Shown here one piece after another: positions 57,287-63,988 of a stretch of 63,988 bases of DNA (position 1 is the stretch's first letter; each line of letters opens with the position of its first letter). The notes below the pieces were generated by a model that made no database searches, had not been told where the DNA came from, and worked only from the letters and a program-made list of their open reading frames with translations. This DNA is from Krasilnikovozyma curviuscula (taxonomy: Eukaryota; Basidiomycota; Tremellomycetes; Cystofilobasidiales; Mrakiaceae). The translations under genes were made by a program, and so were the position numbers. Location of the stretch: positions 1-63,988 of the forward strand of contig MVAQ01000115.1 in the NCBI GenBank assembly GCA_014825775.1. The letters are read 5' to 3'.

Positions 57287-60200
57287 TCACTCAATAGACA
57301 AAGTCTTCCATGCTTCTCTGTAACTGCTCCATTTCTCGAATCCAGCTTTCTCATACCATCCTTTGAGCGACACCCAATCGACGAACACACCATCGACGCC
57401 CCGACTGGCCATGTACTCAAGGGCAGCACACACCATTCCTAGTCCTACCCCTCCCTTTCGTACAGATGAATCAACTCCAACACAAGCAATGATGCCGCAA
57501 TTTTCACCTGCGGCGAAATAGCAATTGACAGATCAGAAGAGGCCGAAAGGAAAAGCGAAAGCAGAAAGTAAACTCACCGATAGTACTTGGCCATGCCAGA
57601 GAAATCTGTATTGGACTTTCAGGATCGTATCCAGCCGCTGCAAAGAAGATATAAATGTCATCAGTTTAGGGAGCAGTGATTGACAACGAACACTTATTAA
57701 CCTATGGTCGCTCCTAAGATTTTTCCATCTTTATCGAAAGCACAGAAGATGTCCTTCATGAAACCAGCTTCCACAAGTTTGGGGAACACTACATTGAGTT
57801 TGGTTTTGAGGTCAGCGAAAGTAAACTAAAAGCATAATGTCAACTCACTCTCTGGCCATCCAGTATAAGTCTGGAACTGCTTCTCTTGCAGGTTATACAA
57901 CGCTTCCAACTCATCTTTTCTAGGGGGTCTAAAGGTGATCCCGTTGGAAGTTGGAAGAGACATGATACTGAGAGGCGCCTTGTACGAGCTATCAATCTTT
58001 TGATACAGATCAATTGACTCGGTCTCGATTTCTTTCTTGGCCAGGTTCCAATCCCTCTTTTTGAACCAAGCTGCGACAGAGTCAGGGAGATTTGAAGGTA
58101 GACCAGGGAAGATTCGAGGGAAGATGGAACCGAGTTGAAGGACTGATTTTTTGGCACCACTCGGGGAGCGCTGGAGTGACTTCTTCACTGTTTCAGTCAG
58201 ATATGAGAGCGAAGCATCATGGAGGGCAAGACCAATTCCTTGGTTCTGGTGAGATGGAGAAACACAGAGCGCTGCGAGGCTTCCTTTTAGGTAATCGAGT
58301 GAAGGAACGGCGCCTGCTTTACAGGTGTAAGTGATACTGAACCCAAGAAGAGCGGAGGTTGTTGGGTCATGAACCAAGAAGACTTTGGCATTTGGGGTGA
58401 GGATTATGCTGAGCAGCTTAGATTTTGGGAGTGACCAGTTGCTCTGTCCAAGGGTTGCTTCCCAGATGAAGGAAATCTGATCGATGCCGTCCGCTGGTTT
58501 CCACTCATCAACCATCCAGATTGATTGGGAAGGTAATTTGCCATTTTTAGAAACAGGAAGTTGACCGACTGGCTCCAACTGACCAAAGAGAACCGAAGCA
58601 GCTGCCTCCATCGCTGGAGGAGTGTACTCATATGAGCATAAGCAGTCTTCATCCTTCAAGCTGAACGCATCATAGGGAAGACACGAAGCGAGGACGATGA
58701 TTTTGAATGGTGTTTTAGATTGGAGCTTCTTTATTTTGGCGAAAGTACCAAACTGCCAGGAAGAAGTGACGGCGTTGCGAGTGATGAAGACGAGGGTTGT
58801 GGGTGATGTGATGGCGGAGACGGCAGTTTCGATCTGCTCCCAAGCGAAAGCGAAGCCAACAGAACCAGCTTGACGGTAGACAACGTGTTTGATCGTTGAA
58901 TCAGATGTTACTTTATCCATCACTGCTTGTTCGAAGATCTGGAATGGGTTTCTGTTATTGGCTGCTCGGTTACTTGCGTCGTTGACCACAACCTCTTCGC
59001 CTTCCATCATCGGCTCATCGATAGCTCTGTTCATTGAAGAAATTTGAGGAGAAAGAATAATGATGTTGGTGGTTGAAATTGGAAGTGCAGGTGACAAAGG
59101 GGATGCGCTAGCCGCTGGGACATAGGTTATTGAATGAGAGTAACCCTTCAGAGCGATATCAGCACTGATTTTCTTTAGACTGGTTAGCTTGGATTCATCG
59201 ATGTCAGGCCCAAACTCGGCTTGCCAGTCGGCCCAAGTACCGGCATACTTCTCCTTTAACTTCGCAACCCGCTTCAAGCTGTTCAACACACCTGCGTCAT
59301 CGTCTCTAAGTGACTTCTTGACGAGTTCAATTGCACCCTTCTGCCGCTTGTATGTATGACAGATCATCACAATATCAGTCCCGGCTTTGATGGCCTTGAC
59401 AGAGCCCTCCTCAGCGCCGCCTGGAAGTCCCAAGACAGCCTCTGCAGCATTAAGGGCAAGATGATTGTAAAATGTCAATGGACACACACCTCTATGTAAT
59501 CCAGGAACAAGCCAACTAACCCATTTCAAAGCAGTCTGAAACTATCACTCCTTCAAACTTCATCTGTTTCCTCAGCAAGCCCGTGATGAGCCTCGCATTG
59601 ATCGAAACTGGCATCAAGTCTCCAATGACATCTGCTTCATCCTCTCCAGGAAGGCAGAGATCAGGGAGGGAGATGTGAGCAGTCATGATAGTGTCCACAC
59701 CCGCTTTAACAGCCTTAGTGAAAGGCACCAATTCGCACTCGAGCATCTGTTCGTACGTCTTCTTGACAACGGCAGTCGTTTCGTGAGAATCTTGGCTGGT
59801 GTCACCATGACCTGGAAAGTGCTTGAGACAGGCTGCAAGCTTTGAGGATTGAGTACCTAGAACGGAAGTTGTACAATTCGTTGCCGCTTTGTTTGGATCT
59901 GAGATTCTGAAGAAATTAGCTCATTTTCCTCTGCTTCTGGACAGCAAACGCCTCTCACCATCAGAATATGAACGAACACCGATAACAGGGTTGCTTGGCT
60001 CTGAGTTGACGTCAGCAATAGGCCCAAATACCCAATTGATTCCCTGCCGAGAAGAAGAGGGGATGTAAGCGCGGAAGGTCTAACTCCAAGCGAAAGCCTA
60101 GATAGATCAGATGTAGACTTACAGCTAATCTCATCTCAGCGCCAGTAGCAGCAGCAGTTTCACCAATGATGGAAGGTAGCGAAGCAGCCGCTGCACTCGC

Positions 60201-60726
60201 TGTCATCGCGCCAGGCATTTGAGTACCTTTGGAGGAACTGGCGGTAGGAGACGAAAACGCTGATACAAGACCTCCTATTAAATCGTTTTGAGAAGGTGTT
60301 GGCATAGGGCTGGCGGGTACCAAAGCTCGACCTGGGGGAGCCACATGGCAAGGTTACCTACCTTCTTGATCGATACCAATAAGTAAAGGTCTTTCATGGC
60401 CAGCTTCTTTGGCCGCTAGCTGGAGAGCTTTTACTAATGCTCGAGTTTGGTAGATATCTGCCAATGTCCCGAGAACAACCAAGAATTAGCTCATTGTCGT
60501 GTAGCATGCGGATCAGCACCTTGAAGGACGTTAAATCCAATACCAGAATGAAGAATTAGAGAAGCGGAGATTCACCAACGATATTTCTTCTCATCAATAT
60601 CACACTACCGCATCCGTGGTTCTTGATCAAATCCAGGATTTCATCGGTGGGCTTCGCGCTAGGGCCTTCAGCAGCTGAAGGCGAAAAGCCACAGATAAAT
60701 AGCTGGCCAAGAGGCAGGGTCGACAT
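57287..60726 (-). CDS. GH3 beta-N-acetylhexosaminidase fused to GNAT-like domains
   Basis: Nine exons on the minus strand: 60576-60726, 60362-60457, 60123-60331, 59959-60043, 59521-59898, 57849-59441, 57702-57788, 57578-57637 and 57287-57507; 959 residues. The first ~420 residues are a NagZ-type GH3 barrel: IGIDQEGGRA, GINWVFGPIADVNSEPSNPV, the acid/base loop LKHFPGHGDTSQDSHET, and the nucleophile region VIVSDCFEMEAV, then KAGTDIVMICHT. A middle domain follows, then two stretches with acetyl-CoA-binding motif A: CVSPSHQNQGIGLALHD (near 700) and CVGVDSSVRKGGVGLG (near 905). Fungal GH3 N-acetylglucosaminidases with a C-terminal GNAT-like domain are known (Rhizomucor type). It probably recycles chitin-derived GlcNAc in the cytosol; there is no signal peptide. 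Whether the GNAT part acetylates anything is unknown. Confidence 0.9.
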
Positions 60727-60964
60727 CTTGAGCAATACTAAAGGGAAGGAAAGAAGGTGGTTGGACGCTAAGCATGTTTAAAATCTCGAAGAAACGGCTG
60801 AGGACGGTGGGTGTGGCGAGAAACCGGAGAAGTTGGCGAAGGCAGGTTGGGGAGGGAGGTGGAGATTCTTTACAATTTAGCTCTTGATTGCTCAAAATGG
60901 TAGCAGCAGGCAATCATCAAGCTTTCATAGGGATAATCCGGGTCACGGTTTCCTGAAATATTTA

Positions 60965-62768
60965 TCACCGCTTTTGTTTTTTAGTCTTCGCAGCATTTGC
61001 TGTACCCTCTCCGTCACCGCCATCCCCCTGCTGCTTCTGTAAGAAAGTATCGAGAGCCTTCCTCCTAACACCCTCCGGTAGTATCATCCAGTATATTCTC
61101 TCCCGTTCACCACTGATGAGATCTGCTTTGACGGCTTGAGTTGGGGTTTCCCCTAGGGTTGTCAGAGGTTGATGTATGAGTGATCTATTGGGTTCTGTAG
61201 AGAGGGCCGAAAGGAGTTTTGATGCTTGAGATGGAGTTGCAAAACGCAGGTGGCACTGTGCGAATTATATCGTCTGTCAGTGGACGCGAAATCGCACCCG
61301 ATTAATGATCAATCACAGTCCCACACTTACAGAATCAGACCCTTTGACCCAGTCCACATACTCAACTGAAATCCCATAAGCGAGCCCTTGGAAGAACTGC
61401 TTGATGGTGTTCTTAGACGTATCTGGTGACAGATTCTTAACGAAGACGAGAGTTCCGACAGGATACTCCGCTGATAAAGCTGGTGGTGGTGATCGGGGCC
61501 GTTTGGAGTTGTTTGTGGAAATGGGTACGGATATCACTGTTGAGCCATCCTTTATGAGAGGATTCATCATTGGTGGTGGTCCTTGTACCTGATCCTGAGC
61601 TGCCAGTTGTCGCATCTCCGACTGGTATGATAGATACTGCGTTTGAAGCGCATCGTATTCGTCTCTAGGTTACACGTCTACTGTTAAACCGGAACTCTTG
61701 TAAAGAAATGGAAATGAAACCTTCGACTCACTTTCGTATCATCCTCAGCCCAGAATGCCTTGCGTCCGCCAGATGCTTCTCGAACTCATCGTCAACATCA
61801 TCGAGCTCAACATTCATCCCTACATCCTCACTTTCAACACCGGCAGCAAACCAACTAAACTGGTTCAAAGCGTCATTCAACACATCTTCACGAAGGATGG
61901 CCCAGATGTACCCTCGATATGAATGGTATTGATTTTGACATGAAGAGAATGACAGCCACTGAATTACAGGTTCTTGAGTCGGAGCTTGAGAAGGAGACTT
62001 GAGAAGAGCCGAAAGATAGCTCGCTACCTTCAGATAGGTGAGGTAATGGGTTGGTATATGTTCCTATCGGATGGGAAAGCCAAACATTAGAGAGTCGTAG
62101 CTTGAGAGCTCAGATATGCAGAACTCACAATGTAGACCATCTTACTCTCCCACTCTTTCTCTCTTCCTTTTCCTTTCCAACCGCTATCCCTCTGCATCCA
62201 TCCTGCTCCAGCTGACGAGCTACCCTCCCCATTCTCACTGCTGCTAAACTTCGGCGACCCGATTTCCCATCCACCACCACCGTCGATCGTCTTGGTACTT
62301 AGCGGATTGGGGGAAGGTTCGGTGAGTCCTACTCTCAGGCTGAGGAACGGAGGTAGGTGTGGTCGTAGGAGAAGTGGGTTCGTCGGAAGCTTGAGCTGTG
62401 AAAGCAGCGGGTGGAAAGAAAAGAGCTGAGAAAGCGGGACGACTAAGCAATAGATAACAAAGGTTCCAGTCAGTATATTTTGCTCAGTCGGTATATACGA
62501 GGTGAGACGAGAACGTGCAGCCATCATTCGATTCCAAAGCGCCATTCAGACTGAGCTCGTCTGTTTCCAAAGCATATTCGGTAAAGCTCAAGGAGAGTGC
62601 AGCCGCTATCTCAGCGAGATCCCCTGACTCTTTGTTAGCTACTGCTGGTGGTTTTGAGGTGGTTGGTGGGACTGAAGATCTGATTGTCGAGGGCGATGAT
62701 TTCGAGGAAGGTGAAGCTTCTTTTGTTGCAGGTTTCTGCCGCTGCCTTAATGTCCTAGGTAAGAACAT
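60965..62768 (-). CDS. La-related protein with xRRM (LARP7/Pof8 type)
   Basis: Five exons on the minus strand: 62519-62768, 62129-62442, 61732-62063, 61331-61664 and 60965-61255; 506 residues. A degenerate La motif is read as IAAALSLSFTEYALETDELS, NGALESNDGFVPLSQLFSF and LLRPHLPPFLSLRVGL (about 60-115). A middle region follows (YHSYRGYIWAILREDVLNDA), then the C-terminal xRRM: GTLVFVKNLSPDTSKNTIKQ, EYVDWVKGSDSCHLRF, and ERERIYWMILPEGVRRKALD. This is the LARP7/Tetrahymena p65/fission-yeast Pof8 plan; those proteins bind the 3' end of telomerase RNA (or 7SK) and U6 partners. The first intron must be GC-AG (GCACGT at 62518) for the La motif to stay in frame. No gene for an RNA partner is seen here. 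Confidence 0.8.
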
Positions 62769-63025
62769 CTGCTTCCTTCAAAACGTTACAGTTCCAGTTT
62801 GAGGTTCAACTTGCCTCTGAACCTGAACTTCGTAAATGAGTTTGCTGTGGTTGGACGCCGAAAGTAAAAAAAGACACGCTCGCGATATGTCTAGAAGACT
62901 AGTATGTTCTTGTTTGGGAAATAGTATATAATGGGAGTATGCTTTCCACCTCTAAAAAGATATATCAGATCTTCATCTACCCATCAAGTCAGACACCGTC
63001 TCCCTGATATCGTCTCACTGATATT

Positions 63026-63448
63026 CTAAGCATTTAGGTCATTGTGGGAAACCTCTAATCTATGACCATCCTTATCAATGACAAAGGCAGCGTAGTATCC
63101 TTTCCCATATTGAGCTCTGATACCAGGAGGGCCGTTGTCCTTGGCGCCGTTGGCGATGGCCGCCTCGTAGAACGCATCGACCGCCTCCTTGCTGGGAGCG
63201 TTGAGACCAATATGGGTACCTTCTTTGGGTGCGGTAGAGGCAGTGGGGACCTCAGTCAGACCGAACCAGACTGTTTTAGGGTTGGAGTATCCGTAGTAGA
63301 CAACTCCTGGGAACTCCACCGTGATGGAGAGACCAAGGGCAGCGAGGGCAGCGGTGTACAGGGGCTTGGAAACTTCGAGGGATGGGACTGCGAGTGAGAC
63401 GTGACCCAACAAGCGATTGGGTTCAGTGGAATAGTAGTTGGCGGTCAT
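63026..63448 (-). CDS. VOC/glyoxalase-fold protein, intronless
   Basis: Single exon of 140 residues. The vicinal-oxygen-chelate fold is shown by LLGHVSLAVPSLEVSKPLYT (His15), VYYGYSNPKTVWFGL, GTHIGLNAPSKEAVDAFYEA (His80 region), AANGAKDNG-type turn and YGKGYYAAFVIDKDGHRLEV with a C-terminal Glu ligand. Such small glyoxalase/bleomycin-resistance-like proteins are common in fungi and bacteria; the substrate is unknown. It is the only gene in the window without an intron. Confidence 0.88.
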   Translation of the reverse strand: MTANYYSTEPNRLLGHVSLAVPSLEVSKPLYTAALAALGLSITVEFPGVVYYGYSNPKTVWFGLTEVPTASTAPKEGTHIGLNAPSKEAVDAFYEAAIANGAKDNGPPGIRAQYGKGYYAAFVIDKDGHRLEVSHNDLNA

Positions 63449-63988
63449 GATGATGTCTGAAGCAATGAGGAAGAGGCGGAGATGAGATAGGCTGGAACGA
63501 TGATAGCTAGGTAAGCAAACAGATACGAACCTTTAGATCGAAGCTGGGTGTGATGAGGGAGATGTGGTAGTGATGCTTTGAGAAGAAGTAAATGAAAGAT
63601 GTTCGAGCTTCTTATATAGAGGTCACGTCGCACCAACCTTAGTAAGCGCCGAACATGTCTCTCCTCCCTCGGGAGGAATATCGCTGGCGTCGCTGCTCTG
63701 CTTAGTGATGCCTTCTCGTTTCTTGTGCGAGGCAATCAATGCGTCTGATAGTAGGTCAGCTTTGATGACAGCCCAGGCAGGACATAGCCTGTGGCGAGCA
63801 AGATCGCTCCCTTCAGGTTGACCTGCTCGGTATCTCCAACGCTGACAAATGAAGGGTTCGCAACGTTGCTCGGCAACTATAACCTGGAAAGCTGATTTTC
63901 TTCCTCGAATGGCTCTCCGATCGTCCCAGAGGGACGAAAGGAAAGGCGCAACAAGAGGGAGGAGGGGATGGGAAGTCCACGAAGGACC
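63449..63988. other. Upstream region at window edge
   Basis: 540 bp upstream of the VOC gene. It includes a small inverted repeat around CCCTCGGGAGG at 63666 and no supported coding sequence. Confidence 0.4.

Noticed and set aside
1..63988. tRNA, rRNA, CRISPR array, transposase or reverse transcriptase genes
   Set aside because: I looked for B-box-like GGTTCGA contexts, repeat-spacer patterns and mobile-element proteins; the few motif hits lie inside coding exons and lack the rest of the expected structure.

Overview
The window is nuclear DNA from a filamentous or yeast-like basidiomycete. Nearly every gene is broken by many short introns (mostly 45-120 nt, GT...AG, pyrimidine-poor acceptors). 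The gene set includes a fungal sphingolipid C9-methyltransferase, ERG2, a Yck-type casein kinase, a membrane-anchored multicopper oxidase and a secreted barwin/RlpA-like protein. The best protein resemblance I can recall is to Tremellomycetes (Cryptococcus-like SMT1), and the very high intron number would suit a Phaffia-like lineage, but that placement is inference. All gene models below were spliced by eye; for almost all of them the phases and total lengths close exactly.

Layout. 1.3-2.6 kb pirin (+). 3.8-8.1 kb large disordered PH-domain protein (+). 8.4-9.0 kb unknown Tyr/Pro-rich protein (+). 9.8-11.3 kb short-chain dehydrogenase (+). 11.8-14.3 kb palmitoylated casein kinase 1 (-). 14.5-15.4 kb possible small gene, then TIM10 (+). 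15.5-16.5 kb disrupted coding-like stretch. 16.9-19.3 kb SF3B2/CUS1 splicing factor (-). 19.5-21.3 kb membrane protein of unknown function (-), head-to-head with RPB4 (21.4-22.2 kb, +). 22.6-24.8 kb SMT1 (-). 25.0-27.3 kb SCAMP (-) with a 1.07 kb intron. 27.3-29.3 kb no protein gene but intron-like intervals. 29.3-30.7 kb secreted double-psi beta-barrel protein (+). 31.4-35.3 kb REV1 (-), head-to-head over 101 bp with UBC6 (35.4-36.7 kb, +). 37.3-38.3 kb LaeA-like methyltransferase (-). 39.1-40.2 kb ERG2 (+). 40.6-42.0 kb Ran GTPase (+). 42.5-44.5 kb HEI10/Zip3-like RING protein (-). 44.7-45.9 kb FRG1 (+). 46.2-48.9 kb multicopper oxidase (-). 50.1-53.3 kb secreted phospholipase C-type phosphoesterase in 19 exons (+). 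53.8-55.8 kb mitochondrial NADP-isocitrate dehydrogenase (+). 56.1-57.2 kb alpha/beta hydrolase (+). 57.3-60.7 kb GH3 hexosaminidase fused to GNAT-like domains (-). 61.0-62.8 kb LARP7/Pof8-type La protein (-). 63.0-63.4 kb intronless VOC/glyoxalase-fold protein (-).

Functionally this is a mixed housekeeping neighbourhood: RNA metabolism (SF3B2, RPB4, FRG1, LARP7), membrane lipids (SMT1, ERG2), ER quality control (UBC6), transport (TIM10, SCAMP, Ran), genome maintenance and meiosis (REV1, HEI10-like), and secreted or cell-surface enzymes. I see no operon-like or biosynthetic cluster, no transposon with recognisable coding sequence, no CRISPR array and no rRNA or tRNA gene that I could support. 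The most notable signals are in gene architecture: a start codon that appears to be split by an intron, consecutive 8-nt and 7-nt exons in Ran, probable GC-AG introns, one oversized intron, and a spliced-looking but protein-less 2 kb region.
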